A stretch of 64,000 nucleotides of DNA from Rhizophagus irregularis (GCF_026210795.1 NC_089459.1:1922001-1986000); one strand, 5' to 3'. Positions 10,301 to 21,997 are shown, counted from the stretch's first letter. Translations and numbers: made by a program. The notes: generated by a model from the letters alone, not told the origin.

Positions 10301-12916
10301 TAATGCTTTTAGATTTTAAAAATAATTAAAATAAAATAGTTAAATAAATAAAAATTTAAATCATCGCAAGCAAAAATTAATTTTACCTTTTTTAATTGCT
10401 CTGAATTCTATATTAAAATTAAAATATTTTTTATTTAAATAAATAATTTTTTTTTAAAAAAAAGGAATTCAAATAAAAATTAATTTTACCTCTTTTTAAT
10501 ACTATAAAATAAATTAAAATTTTTATTTAATTTTTTTTTAAAAAAAAACTGCAAATAAATTAAATCTTACCTTTTTTACGTTCTATCAAATTAATAAAAA
10601 TTTAAATTAAATAAGTAAAAAATTTTAACTATTTTTACTTAATTAAATATATAATTTTTTTTTAAAAAAAAAAGCTGCAAATAAAATTAAATTTACCTTT
10701 TCTACATTCTGTTAAAATATTAAAATTTTTTAAAAAAAGTTGACAAAAGAAATTAATTAAATTAATAAACTTAAAAATTAAAAATTAATTTTACCTGAAA
10801 GTTGTAATACTATAGATTTAGCATATTAAAAAAAAAAAAATTAGAAACAAGTAATTAATTAAACAATTAATTAAATAAATAAAAAACAATTTTACCTCTT
10901 CTAATTGGTATGAATTCTGTGTTAAAAATCTTATTCCACTTTAATGCTATTAAATTATAATTATTTAATAAAATTTATAATTTTGGTTTAAAAAAAAATG
11001 CTAATAAAATTAATCTTACCTTCACGTTTACTTTTTTCACGTTTAACAAGAGCTGGCAAAAAATTAATTAGATTAGTAAAATCGTTTAACCATTTATTAA
11101 AATACATATTTTTTTTAAAAAACAAAATTAAATTACATTTTTCACGTTCTAGGATCCTTTCTAATTCTGAGATTATTATCAAAAAAATAAGTTGGAATTA
11201 GTAAAATCTTTATTAAAATATACTTTTTATTAAAAAAAAAAAATTGCAAATAAGAACAAGTAAAAATTAATTTTACCTTTCCGAAATGCATTTCTATAAA
11301 GTAAAAAAGAATTCTCTTTTATAAAATATTAAATTAATTATTTGACCATTTTTGTTAAAATAAAAAATATTGGTAAAAATTAATTTTACCTGTTCTTTTC
11401 GGAGGTCCTATTAAAATATTAAATTAAAAAAAAAATAAGTTGTTAATTAGATTGGTCGAAATTTCAACCCATTTTATTAAAAAAAAAAACTGCTAAAAAA
11501 AATTAATCTTACTTTGGGATCCTAAAATTCAAAAAAAAATTTTGTAAAAGAAAAAAGTAAAATTTTTAGAACGTTTCTGCCTAGTTAAATATGTTTTTTA
11601 AAAAAAAGTCTTCAAATAAAAACAAAATTAATTTTACCTCGTGGTATTGGTGATACTGGTCCTGGTCATTAATGTGCCATTATAAATTAATTAGTAAAAT
11701 TATTTAACCATTTTGTTAAAATACATATTTTTTTTTTAAAAAAAACAACTGCGAAAAAAAAATTAATCTTACCTCGTAGTAAATCGAAATTTACTAAAAT
11801 CAAAAAAAAAAAATTTGTCAAAAGAAAAAAGTAAAATATTTAGAACGTTTCTGCCTAATTAAATATGTTTTTTTCAAAAAAAAAAAGTCTTCAAATAAGA
11901 ACAAAATTTATTTTACTCAATATAAATGGACGTGGTCTAGGACGGAATGCTAAAATTAAAAAAAAATTTGGCAAAAGAAAAAAGTAAAATTTTTAGAACG
12001 TTTCTGCCTAATTAAATATGTTTTTTTAAAAAAAGTCTTCAAATAAAAACAAAATTAATTTTACCAGTTGATCGTGGTATTGGTGATACTGGTCATTAAT
12101 GTGCCATTATAAATTAATTAGTAAAATTATTTAACCATTTTGTTAAAATACATATTTTTCTTAAAAAAAATGTTAATGAAAATTAATCTTACGTTCTGTT
12201 AAGATATTAAAATTAAAAAATAGGTTGGCAAAAGTAATTAATAAACTATTTTATTAAAATACATATTTTTTTTTTAAAAAAAAATGGTAATAAAAATTAA
12301 TCTTACCCCATTCAAGGGATACTAAAATTAAAAAAAAAATTCGGCATTAATTAGATTGGTAAAAATTTTAAACCATTTTATTAAAAAAAAACTGCGAAAA
12401 AAAAAATTAATCTTACATTTAGTGCTAGGGGATACTAAATTAATCTTACAGTCCTGAGCCACCACTTCAGGAGTTACTTCAGGAAGTTCTGAGTGTGCTG
12501 GAGATTCTGTGTGAAAAAAAAATTTTGGCAAAAGAAATTAATTAAATTAAGAAAACTTTCTAGCAAAAAAACTCACTATTCTTACCTAGATCACGGAGAT
12601 TCATGTTAAGCTGGTTGTATTTCTCTTTAATATTTTCTTCTGCGCAGTTCCAAATAGCAATAGTTGTTTTAATGATCTCCACTTCCCTGGTATCCGTAAT
12701 AAAATTATGTGATTCACGAATAGCAGAAGCACAATTCAATTTAAAGATGGTATAAGATTTAACAGGTAGTTTAATATTTTCTGATTTGATTAAGTCCGCA
12801 GTAGCTTGGGGAGAAGGTAATTCCCACTTTAAATATTTATTTCTTTCAGGTTGTAAAACGATGATATATGATTTACTGGAAATTTCGTCTTCAGACAAAA
12901 AACATTTAAACCTCAT
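7310..12916 (-). CDS. HMG-like / microexon-array / zinc-ribbon-repeat protein, 28 inferred exons
   Basis: Exon 1 (12586-12916) codes a type A HMG-like domain (IIVLQPERNKYLKWELP; FKLNCASAIRES; IAIWNCAEENIKEKYNQL). Inferred exons then follow at 12450-12506, 12417-12434, 12307-12321, 12193-12195, 12065-12088, 11917-11949, 11773-11793, 11638-11655, 11513-11521, 11390-11407, 11277-11315, 11137-11166, 11020-11052, 10896-10916, 10795-10809, 10697-10708, 10571-10582, 10490-10501, 10387-10407, 10294-10305, 10172-10183, 10070-10081, 9979-9990, 9858-9878, 9744-9758, 9540-9659 and 7310-9444. Every intron is phase 1, every internal exon is a multiple of 3, and the joined frame of about 1026 codons has no stop. 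The microexons code a basic, coil-prone stretch (ERKKV, LRKVMK, FRAIKK). The last exon opens with GYCENCG, has a second pair CRQC, then long HDVQFPHQKQIYEHEPK-type repeats and a basic C-terminus. Small exons were placed by splice consensus and frame, so single ones may be wrong. Function unknown. Confidence 0.6.
8086..8560 (-). repeat. 207-bp in-frame tandem repeat inside the last exon
   Basis: A 207-bp unit (69 codons) present at 8185-8391 recurs without visible change from 8392 to about 8560, and the matching part of a further unit lies at 8086-8184. Units code HDVQFPHQKQIYEHEPK, an IDAAIDEA word and HDSKFPLQKQIYEHE. Older, more diverged copies of the same words fill 7700-9000. Length is a multiple of three, so array size can change without breaking the frame. 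Confidence 0.93.
9540..12506 (-). repeat. Tandem array of intron-microexon units
   Basis: About 26 repeats of 80-170 bp. On the minus strand each has a donor of the form GTAARATTAATTT, an A/T body that often holds a T-run joined to an A-run, a pyrimidine/A-rich stretch ending TTTTAAT--AG, and a coding piece of usually 9-39 nt. Local blocks are near-identical: 11667-11735 matches 12093-12160, and a segment with TTTAGAACGTTTCTGCCTA recurs near 11555, 11838 and 11995. The array lies wholly inside the gene at 7310-12916. Confidence 0.85.
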
Positions 12917-13379
12917 TTTACAATTTCATGAAAAGGCAAAATTTTAAGACGATGGAAACATTAAATACAATTCTCTAATCAGGTGCGCACATAAATTGAC
13001 AGGCAAATTTGTTTCACAATTTTTTGTTCATTTCCAAATAAGTAAATCGTAAGGAAAAATTATTTATATTATTCATACGATAATTAATCAATGCTTAGAC
13101 ATGCCTTTTAAGGTAATCGTAAGGAAATTTATTTATGTAATTAAAAATGGAGTACATTTAACTTTTTCGAGTTAGACCGATTTCATAATACGCAGTAAAA
13201 CCACGAAGAAAAAGATTTAAAAAATGAAATTTTGACGAACAGTAAAATAATGGAAAGCCATCCAGTTTATTTAGTTGCATTTAGATACAGTTTGAAAAAA
13301 AAATGAATGAAAAAATATCATAAACGCACAAAAGATGAATTGAAATAACATTTAAATAAACAAAAAAAAAGATAAAAAA

Positions 13380-14183
13380 CTAAAGAAAATTGTTTGCGTA
13401 GTTTGAATAATCAAAATAATCAACAGTATTCTCATAATTTTTCAATCTAAAATATTCCGCATATTGATCATATATAGCCGTATTCTCCATAAAAAAATCG
13501 GTTTCCGTAGATTGAAACTGGGAAGGCAAAGGAATCACGTCCGGAAGAGGATTTGAAGGAATCACAGGATAGCTTACGTCTGGAATAAGACTAGTATTTT
13601 TCATAAGATCCATCAATTGAAGAGGAGGCGATACAGAACTTTCGTCCGGTGGCAGCATAAAAACTCCAGATAATTCAAGCGGAGGAACTACGGAACTTAT
13701 GACTGGCGGAGGCTTCGCTTCAGGATTCATTAAAGAAAAATTCTTATCAACACTTAATTTATCTAAATTTTTTTTTTCTTTATTTATCTTATCATTACGT
13801 TGACGAATATAGTTTTCCTTCGGTCTTCTTTTATATTTTTTTTTTTGGCCCGGATCGTAGGATACAATTGTAAGGCCGGAAGGTTTATTTAACTTTTCGA
13901 GTTCTCCAGAGAGAACTTTATACTTGCTTTTTATTGTTTCTGGAGTTTTATCCCAAATAATAGGGATATTGTTTATGAATTCAACAAATTGATTTGATGA
14001 ACTCTTTGATTTTTTAATTGCTTTTTTTAGATCGTTTTGAAAAAGAAAAAAAGCGTTCAGGTTCTTCTTGTAACTTCTGTTTAAAATTTCTTCTGATTTT
14101 GGGAAAGTAAATGTAATATAGTTATTATTAGGTCCGAGTATTGTAATTGTTTCTTCTATAGAGAGAACATCGAATGTCAGCAT
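13380..14183 (-). CDS. HMG-box-like protein with basic linker and proline-rich tail
   Basis: Single open exon of 267 codons; start at 14183 is the first ATG. Residues about 15-105 resemble the MATA-HMG region: ITFTFPKSEEIL, then NRSYKKNLNAFFLFQNDLKKAI, a hydrophobic block with IPIIWDKTPETIKSKYKVLS. A strongly basic segment follows (QKKKYKRRPKENYIRQRNDK), then a Pro/Ser-rich tail (PPPVISSVVPPLELSGV). HMG-box proteins bend DNA and, in the mating-type group, act as nuclear transcription factors; the basic segment could be a nuclear-localisation signal or DNA-binding arm. It is neither clearly type A nor type B of this cluster. It lies 463 bp upstream of the microexon gene in the same orientation. 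Family call fair; role not known. Confidence 0.75.
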   Translation of the reverse strand: MLTFDVLSIEETITILGPNNNYITFTFPKSEEILNRSYKKNLNAFFLFQNDLKKAIKKSKSSSNQFVEFINNIPIIWDKTPETIKSKYKVLSGELEKLNKPSGLTIVSYDPGQKKKYKRRPKENYIRQRNDKINKEKKNLDKLSVDKNFSLMNPEAKPPPVISSVVPPLELSGVFMLPPDESSVSPPLQLMDLMKNTSLIPDVSYPVIPSNPLPDVIPLPSQFQSTETDFFMENTAIYDQYAEYFRLKNYENTVDYFDYSNYANNFL

Positions 14184-14800
14184 ATTATTTTTGAGAGCAA
14201 ACCAAATTTAATGCGTTCTGACTTCTCAAATTTATATCAAATAATGCTATGCTACATGTTACGTTACATGTTACACAAATATTCCTTTAAAGTGAATTGT
14301 AAGGAAATGTATTACAAACTGACTTAGCTAAATAAAATACATATTGTGTAATAAATGTTTCAAAAAATGTTACGTTTAAGATAGAATGAGATTGTGAAAG
14401 TCGTGACAATTTTACTGTATAATAAGTTAAATAGTTCATATGTATTATACGGCAACGAAATAAATACCATATAGCAGATAGTTCCGAAGTTAAGCAACAA
14501 ACTAAATAAATACCAGATAGTTCTTAAATTAAGCACCACCTAAATAAGCAGAATTATGAGGATTATGGCCTGCATTAAACTAGTTCCGGCCGGAATTATA
14601 GGATGCGTAATAAAGCGCATGAATTTTCAATTTTTTTTTTTGGTAATTATTAATTTGACAATTTTTAAAACGAGATATCGTGTCATGCGAATTGTTCTAA
14701 CTTCAAATTTATTTTATGAACGTAAATTGATATACTGTATACACTGTAAATTATTACGAAGAGACTACATTAAATAATTCAATTTCCTCCAGAATAAAAT
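14184..14800. other. Intergenic region without supported features
   Basis: AT-rich. A 73-codon open frame at 14556-14777 has no recognisable motif and looks like chance. Confidence 0.55.
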
Positions 14801-16115
14801 TGATATTCATACTTGAATTTATAACATTATCATCATAATAACCTGAATATCATGATTACGATGTTCATGTATAGCATAATTATAATTTGTAACACGACTT
14901 ATTTTAATATCTTGATTATTTTATAAAACTATCCGTTGTATAATTCCAACGATTACTATTATTTTTATTATTTCTAAAACCTATTGGACTATGACCACCA
15001 TATATTTTGTTGAAGCTTGATCTTTTACTAAAACTAAACTTGGTATTTGATTAGAACAATAAATATTAAATGTATTACTATTAATACCATCACGACTACC
15101 TTGATATAAAAGGTTAAAATTATATAATGAATCATTTTTATTACGAATAAATTTATTGATTAGATATTATATTAATAAGTCTTGATTTAATAATTTTTGA
15201 ATCAATATGATAATTTGTGTAGTTTTTGGTAAGTATTTTTCAAATAAAATTCTCATAAATATATTGAGGAATAATTTGTTTATAAGGGCGTACTTGATCA
15301 TAAAAATCAGCGGAATCAATTTCTGAAAATCTAATAAGAGGAATAAATTGATTTAAAGTTTTCTTTAATGATTCATAATTGTTATTATTCCAATTAATTT
15401 TATTATTATTATTAATTCCTAAATCAGGAGTTTGATCAATACCCCATTTAATTAAATAATCCCAAGCAACAATTTCTTCAATATGTAATCATCCCTTTCA
15501 AGAAATTTGTAAAGAATATCTTTATCAAGTGATGGAAAATCTTTTGAAGTGATAAATGGTTGTGGATCTGCGCAAATGGATTCAATTTGTAATTTTTTAC
15601 AGCTAGTAAGTTTAAATATTGTATGCAAAATTATGTTGAATCCAAATTGATTGTTTTTCGATTAAATAATCTTGTACATATTTAAATAATTCTTCTAGAA
15701 GCAATTCATCGGATGCAACCAAAAGTCCAAGAATATCCGTACCTATTTGCTTGGTTAAATCAATTTCTCCTGTGTAAATATTTCTTTTTTATAATAATCG
15801 AACAAGTGAAATTGGATCAATATCAATTTTCTTTAACAAAAGTGTTTTTAAAAATTAAAAAATAAATTAATATTATCTGAGAATTATTTCAAAAACGGTG
15901 GGATTAATATTTGGGTTTTCAAATTCGATCATATTATTATTCGTTTTAGCGATCCATTTATTCGAAAATGCACTTTTAAAATAAGGAGAACGAGCTCTCA
16001 AAACATTTGAATGCGCATGAAATTCTTTTATATTCTCATTTTCTCCAACTTGAATATTAACATTATAATCATCAGCGTCACTTAACATTAATGAAATCTT
16101 GCGAAAGACTGTCAT
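14800..16115 (-). pseudogene. BTB/POZ-TLDc family pseudogene
   Basis: The start at 16115 opens 80 codons of a BTB domain: ISLMLSDADDYNVNIQVGEN, FHAHSNVLRARSPYFKSAF and NPTVFEIIL, ending in a stop. Downstream on the same strand about 1.1 kb continues with the order expected for the family but in broken frames: IYTGEIDLTKQ, LLVASDELLLEELFKYVQDYL, EEIVAWDYLIKWGIDQTPDL, LKKTLNQFIPLIRFSEI (BACK-like part) and near 15000-15130 LLYQGSRDGINSNTF with VLVKDQ, the TLDc start. Several stops and frame changes interrupt it, so it is a dead host gene. Intact relatives are abundant in Rhizophagus; intact BTB proteins commonly serve as Cullin-3 adaptors. Confidence 0.85.
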
Positions 16116-18209
16116 GAAATTTTGATGCCATGTTTTATGAATTTTTTTTAGACGCGTTTCATAGATTTACTGAAATATATACGAATTTTTTTTTCCGATT
16201 ATAAATCAAATTAATTATATAAAATTACGTTAAAAAAACTACCATGTATTACATACAAATACATTACATAATCTTTTATTATTTATTAAATTGATAATTT
16301 CACATAATTTATTTCCAAAGGAAGCTTAACTGATATTTTAGGAAAAAGAATCAAGCTTAAAGAATTAATATTCTATTTTGAGTATAGACGCGAAATTGCG
16401 TCAAAAAGTAAGTCAGATTATCAATCAGTTTAATCTTGTTTAATTATGTAAGAATCTTTCGAATCTTTCTCAAGGAACAAATAAACCGCACAGATTCCAC
16501 GTGTTATATAAATATAATGCTGTTTTGTTAATACGATAAATATAATAATTATTTTCTCATGATGCGAAATATTTACAAACAATGTAAAGAAATATATATT
16601 GTTAAAAAACAAGTTAAATCTTACTTTTAATTAATTATAGAACATGAAAAATATTTCGATCTTTTAATCGATTGATTCTAATTATTGTTTGTTTATAACA
16701 ATTTCATTTTTAAAGATTAAAAACAATGTTCGCATGTGATACTTTACCTGCAAATCATGTGCTTATTTAATACTCGTGCAACTTATATTATTGGCTATTC
16801 AATTAAATTAGTACGGTTAGAAAAGTAAAAGCGTTCCTTATTACTGTATATCCTTAATAATAATCTTCTTAATAAAAAAAAAAGTACAGAGAGCGATCGA
16901 AAATAAATCTTGTACAATGCCATCATTATACTTTTAATAAATAAATAATTTGTTGAATCGCAAAGGGATACTACGCCACAAAAGTGCTAACTGAAAAAGA
17001 GCAATAATTCTCTGAGGTGGCTGAATTTCGATAAAAAACTAATAAAGTATAATGTACATTTACTACTGTAGTTAACGAAAGTATGTGTATTAACTATTAG
17101 TAATGTTACAGCCGATATAAAAAATCACGCACAATGTAATTTCAGATCTAACTCGCCTAAAAATTTGTGATGCTGATAGTTATTATCGTCACAATTCTTG
17201 ATTGAAGACCCTATCACAAAAAAAATATATGTATATTTAAAAATTCTATTAAATTAATATACATTAAAATCTTCATGTTTGTTCTTTATATAATTGTTAT
17301 TATAATTTTTTTTTATTATTATTTACGTAAACGAAAATATTTAACCATTTAATTATATATATTTATTTTTTAGTAAACTTATATATTTATTATATATTTA
17401 TTATATCAATAATACATAAATGAAAATAATTGTATTAATTTAATAAATTGGTAAAAGAAATTGGTGCTCATGATATTCACGAGCGATCCGTTATACTGTA
17501 AACAAATAATTCAAATAATACAGAACTAATACTTTTTTTTCGAATAATGATTATGAACATATCAACAGCTTGAATATAATTAGCAATTTAAAAAACAATT
17601 GATTTATGTTATCGGCTTTTAAAGGGCGTAATAAAAAATCAGGAGTACGGAGATAATTATTAATTATTAAGGCGAAAGAATTTATCCATCTAGAACATTA
17701 TATTTAATAATTACACCAAATATTCTTCTGAACTAAAATTTTTCAACAATTTCTTAGAAATTTGTATTGTATAAACGAAAAAAACACGTTGTTCTTAATA
17801 TGGTTATAATAAATTAATAATCGTTTTCAATTGCACGTACAAAATTCAAAAAATTAGTAATAATTAACAGTGGTCAATTTTTATGATTTTATTGGGCCTC
17901 TGCGTTTATGAATCCGCAGCAACTAATTTATTTTGTTAAAAAATTTTATGTAAGAAAAAAAAAATATGAAAAAACTGATTTCAAAAATAACTGAATATAA
18001 AAAAAAAGCAAAATAAGAACTAAAATATATAAAAAAAAAGAATTATATAGTAAAGGAAAAATTTTACATAACAAGAATTCTTAAAATTCAATTCTAACGA
18101 ACTTATCAGTATCTAACGAACTTATTTGTAATCTTAATAAAATCACTTACGATTCTTAAATTTTTACATAATTTTTCAATTTAAAAAAATATAAATCTAC
18201 TTAATAATT
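16116..18209. other. AT-rich intergenic region
   Basis: No gene is supported. An open frame at 16430-16612 is A/T-biased with no motif. Confidence 0.6.
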
Positions 18210-19337
18210 TCAAAAATGATTCCAATTGATCCAATCATTAAAAGCCTCATTCTGACGGCGATAATGACATCCCTGTTGCGTCATCATAGTCAAATCCAAT
18301 CCATTAGTCGTCAAAGAATTCTTTTGTGCTACGTTAAAAGCGGCAGGATTCGTCGGTTGATTTTCAATGATATCATTTGAAGTATTTGACGCTACTGTTG
18401 AGTTAATATGTCCCATATTAACAGGCAAAGTTGTAACTGAAGTTAATGTGGTGATTAAAACTGGATCAATTTGACTTCGTTGTTGTTGAGATATGAATTG
18501 ATGACGAGCAAAATGATTATTGATATCATGATATCCTTGACTCTGATTTGGTACCGGAGTAAGAGTTCTAATTAAACGCGTAGGAACGAATTGTCGTTGT
18601 TGAGAAAAGACTTGTGGAATTTTTGGCGTATTATTATTAGCAAATATCTGATGAAATTCCGGTAATTCCTGATTTCGATTATTATTATGTTCAGGTGTAA
18701 ATATATTACCGTTAAAAGAGAAAGAAGAATTGGGTCTGTTTAATGAAGGAATATTTATTTGATTATGTTTAATAAAAGATAACTGCGCTAATCTCGAAGT
18801 AATGAATTTCGTAGATGTAGATGGCTCAGAAATTGAAGGAGACAAAGAAGTTGTAGTTGAAGTCAAACTTTCAGAAGAATTTTTATCCGAAGAATGAATA
18901 GGAGGATTAGGAGTAGGGAAATTTTTTCTAGGTCTATATACGTATCCAGGATGCATTTCTAAATGTAAAACTTTAGCAATTTCTTGTAATTTTGTATAAT
19001 GATTTTTGATTTCTTCACTAGCAGTACCCCATAATTCACCTGCTGCCATACTAATTTGAGGTACTTTTAAATTACGAGTCGCTAAATGAGAATTTAATGC
19101 ATTACGAAATAAGAAAAATGCATTAGGAGGTCTTGGAGGATCATTTTTCTTTGATTTTGCTCTACGAGAATTTTCTAATATACGTTTAATATATTGAGTA
19201 TCAGGTAAAGGAATATGTTCTGCTTTAAGTCCTAATAATAATTCTGAAGTTGTTTTAATCCCATTTGAAGAATTTTTGTCTGTATTATTACGACGATTTA
19301 CGCGAGTAATTTGTAAATTTGTGTTAACTTTTGGCAT
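18210..19337 (-). CDS. MATA-HMG-box transcription factor (canonical form)
   Basis: Single exon, 375 codons, start at 19337 (MPKVNTNLQITRVNRRN). Residues about 45-145 form the MATA-HMG domain: IPLPDTQYIKRILENSRR, then RPPNAFFLFRNALNSHLATR, ISMAAGELWGTASEEIKNHY and YVYRPRK. The PPNAFFLFRN and LWG..S.E.K..Y words are the hallmark of fungal mating-type HMG proteins, which bind and bend DNA. The remaining 230 residues are Ser/Thr/Asn/Gln-rich without a fold I recognise, typical of activation tails. It is the least diverged HMG gene in the window and may be close to the form from which the others arose; that is inference. R. irregularis is known to have a very large MATA-HMG family whose link to mating is unproven. 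Confidence 0.93.
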   Translation of the reverse strand: MPKVNTNLQITRVNRRNNTDKNSSNGIKTTSELLLGLKAEHIPLPDTQYIKRILENSRRAKSKKNDPPRPPNAFFLFRNALNSHLATRNLKVPQISMAAGELWGTASEEIKNHYTKLQEIAKVLHLEMHPGYVYRPRKNFPTPNPPIHSSDKNSSESLTSTTTSLSPSISEPSTSTKFITSRLAQLSFIKHNQINIPSLNRPNSSFSFNGNIFTPEHNNNRNQELPEFHQIFANNNTPKIPQVFSQQRQFVPTRLIRTLTPVPNQSQGYHDINNHFARHQFISQQQRSQIDPVLITTLTSVTTLPVNMGHINSTVASNTSNDIIENQPTNPAAFNVAQKNSLTTNGLDLTMMTQQGCHYRRQNEAFNDWINWNHF

Positions 19338-20573
19338 TCTTCTTTATTTGAAAAAATTTTATGAATTTAGATCTAAAAGTTTCGAATTTGAGAAATTGTA
19401 CGCTCGTTTATAAAACTTCTTGATGATAATCAAAAAAATGTACCAATAATAAATAATACGTTTGCGATATTCGATAAAACAGATTTGATTTTATCCAAAC
19501 AAAGTCATGAATAATAACATCAAATTTCTTTGGGTTAGAGTAAAACATGAAAAACAATCAATTTCATGATGTTAAAGCATGTGAGATTGTACTATTTAAT
19601 TTTTAGTTTACAATAAAATATCGAACTCCTTAAAATTTAATTAATTTGACCTTTTTAATAAAAAAAATAATTAACAGAAGGTTATGTTAATAGCAAGAAC
19701 TCGATATACATATTTAAACATGCGTATTGTTATAAAAAAAGATCGAATGATTTAAAATTTTCTTTATAAACCATAATAACCATAATGACGTTATTTCACA
19801 TGCCGTTTAAACATTCAAAATTTATAGGTTTTTTTTATATATACACACACACAATATTTACTAAAATATGACACTTAAAAATTTATATTTACTGTAATCA
19901 AGACGTATTTTACACGAAAGGTGCTAAAAAGAGGGGATGTTATACCATGCAGTATTATCTTTTAAAAATTGTTTTACCCTTTTTTTATTGATTCTAAAAT
20001 TATTAATTAATTCCAGGAAAATAGCCAGTACAGTTAAAGGGTTAATAAATATATCTATATAAAACCATAAATTCAATTATTTCCTTTAAAATAACGATTA
20101 TTAAATAGGCCATTGCTATTTTACCCTCAATTTTGTTATTCGTACCCCATGGCCAGAATTAAGGAAAATTTGGCCAAGCGATATCATCGCATAATGCTGG
20201 CCAGAGGGGGGTACAAATAACAAAAATGGGGAACTATCGCCATTAAATATTTAAATTTCTTTTTTGGTGAAAGTATGATCCTATAATTTAATTGAAAGTT
20301 AAAATTATTAAAACTATAAATTAAGTAGGTGAAAAAAAAGTCTTCATATAAAGTAGTTAGCGTAAAAAAAAAAAAAAACTATTTTCTTAAAGGAATGATT
20401 ATGTATAAATTTACGATTCAAAAAAGAAAAAGAAGGGTATCTTTAAATTTGTTAGGCTGCTATATTTAATAGAGCTTAAACAATTTTGACCATAAGCATA
20501 TTTAAAGAAAAGCATAAAACTTAAGAATTAGTGTTGAAATTTAGCATAGAGCGGAAAGGGCCGTTTATAGTTA
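19338..20573. other. Intergenic region carrying one MITE-like element
   Basis: AT-rich; only the inverted-repeat element at 20108-20242 stands out. Confidence 0.6.
20108..20242. mobile_element. 135-bp MITE with terminal inverted repeats and TTAAATA target duplication
   Basis: The left end GGCCATTGCTATTTTACCC pairs with the right end GGGGAACTATCGCCA over about 38 bp of imperfect inverted repeat. TTAAATA directly flanks both sides (20101-20107 and 20243-20249). The element has no coding capacity. The 7-bp duplication alone does not fix the superfamily. Confidence 0.8.
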
Positions 20574-21733
20574 TCAAAATGATTGATAAAAAGTTGGGAG
20601 TCCTTCCGCATTATCATTCTCAGTGTTTGATAGGGAGTTTAAATACATTTCGATTTCAATTTCGCTGTTAAGATCATGCAAATTATATTGCATTTCTGAT
20701 GTATAAAGTTCCGATGGTTGAACTGGCACACAATTATTATATGAATCTAATGAATTTTAATCCAGACAATCAATAAAAGATTATAAATTCTTACAACTAT
20801 AGGAAAAAGCATACCTAAATCTGAAACGACTTCAGTTTTTTCACCCGTAGGAGGTAAATTATTATAATTAGCTGAAGTAAAATGTTGATATTCCTCGGGT
20901 CGAAAAACCGAAGCCTCGGAGTAGTTAATAAATTCTTCAAAATCTTCTCTTTTATTTACATTTTTGGGGGGAGAATATTGAATAAACTTTGGGAATCCTC
21001 TCATATTATCACTCCCCGTATTAATTTCGCTGTTAAGATCATGCGAATTATATTGCATTTCTGATGTATAAAGTTCCGATGATTGAACTGGCGCATATAA
21101 TATGTTTTAATTAGATAACAAAAAATTATATAAAATTTTGCAACTAAGGAAAAGCATACCTAAACCTGAAACTACTTCATTTTTTTCAACTGATTTGGTT
21201 ATAAGAGGCAAATTATCGCGATTAGCAGAAGTAAAATGTTGATGTTCTTCAGATCGAAAAACCAAGGTTTCGGAATTATTAACAAACTTTTCGATATTTT
21301 CTGCTCCCGTTTCAACGATATTTTCATCCATATTTTCTTCATTTTCTCCTTGAGGAGCATAAGGAACAAATTCTTCAAATTTTGGAATTAATTCCTTATA
21401 ATTAGTGTAAATTTGTTCATAAATTTCAACGACGTTTTTTGGCAAATTATTCCAAATTAATGAAATATTCTTAAACGATTCAGGGTATTTGCGAAATTTT
21501 TTAGTTTCTTTTGCCAAATTCCATGTATCGGTAATATCATTCCTAAATAGCATATATAGGTTCCTCAAGGGACTCTTATAATTACGTTCGTTACCGCGTT
21601 CGATATGTTCTATAGCAGAAGATATCTTAACGCTCATATATCGTGGAGTTTCACTATCAAGAACTACAAAGTGGAATCTTTCTGAAGGATCATTATCTAG
21701 AAGGACTTTTATTTTGGAAAGAGGTTCTGACAT
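20574..21733 (-). CDS. Type B HMG-like protein with duplicated tail exons
   Basis: Three exons: 21160-21733, 20815-21087 and 20574-20722. Exon 1 codes the type B core: KIKVLLDNDPSERFHFVVLD, RNYKSPLRNLYMLFRND, and SLIWNNLPKNVVEIYEQIY. Both introns are phase 1 and start GTATGCTTTT. Exons 2 and 3 are clear duplicates: both begin SELYTSEMQYN(S/L)HDLNSEI after the same CCAG acceptor. Exon 2 also repeats the end of exon 1: exon 1 has the words SEEHQHFTSAN and KNEVVSGLG, exon 2 has PEEYQHFTSAN and KTEVVSDLG. The tail is acidic and Ser/Asn-rich. It lies head to head with a type A gene, start codons 264 bp apart. DNA binding is inferred from the diverged HMG-like core. Confidence 0.75.
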
Positions 21734-21997
21734 TCTTAATGAAAGAAAGAGAATTGTTCAACCCTCTGTTATAAAAAAAAGAGGTTTATTTTATTAAAAA
21801 ATTCGTGGAACGCAATATGGTTGAAAGCAGTAAGAATATCGATAATGTTAGGACAATATTTTTATAAGATGTTGGCATATCTAAATTAGGCATTTTGTAC
21901 TATCTTTGCATGGATCTACATCAAATATAAAATCAAAGGCAGAATTGTTTATCTTTATCATTAATCATAGGAATTTAAATTTCTATTCTTTTAAGTG

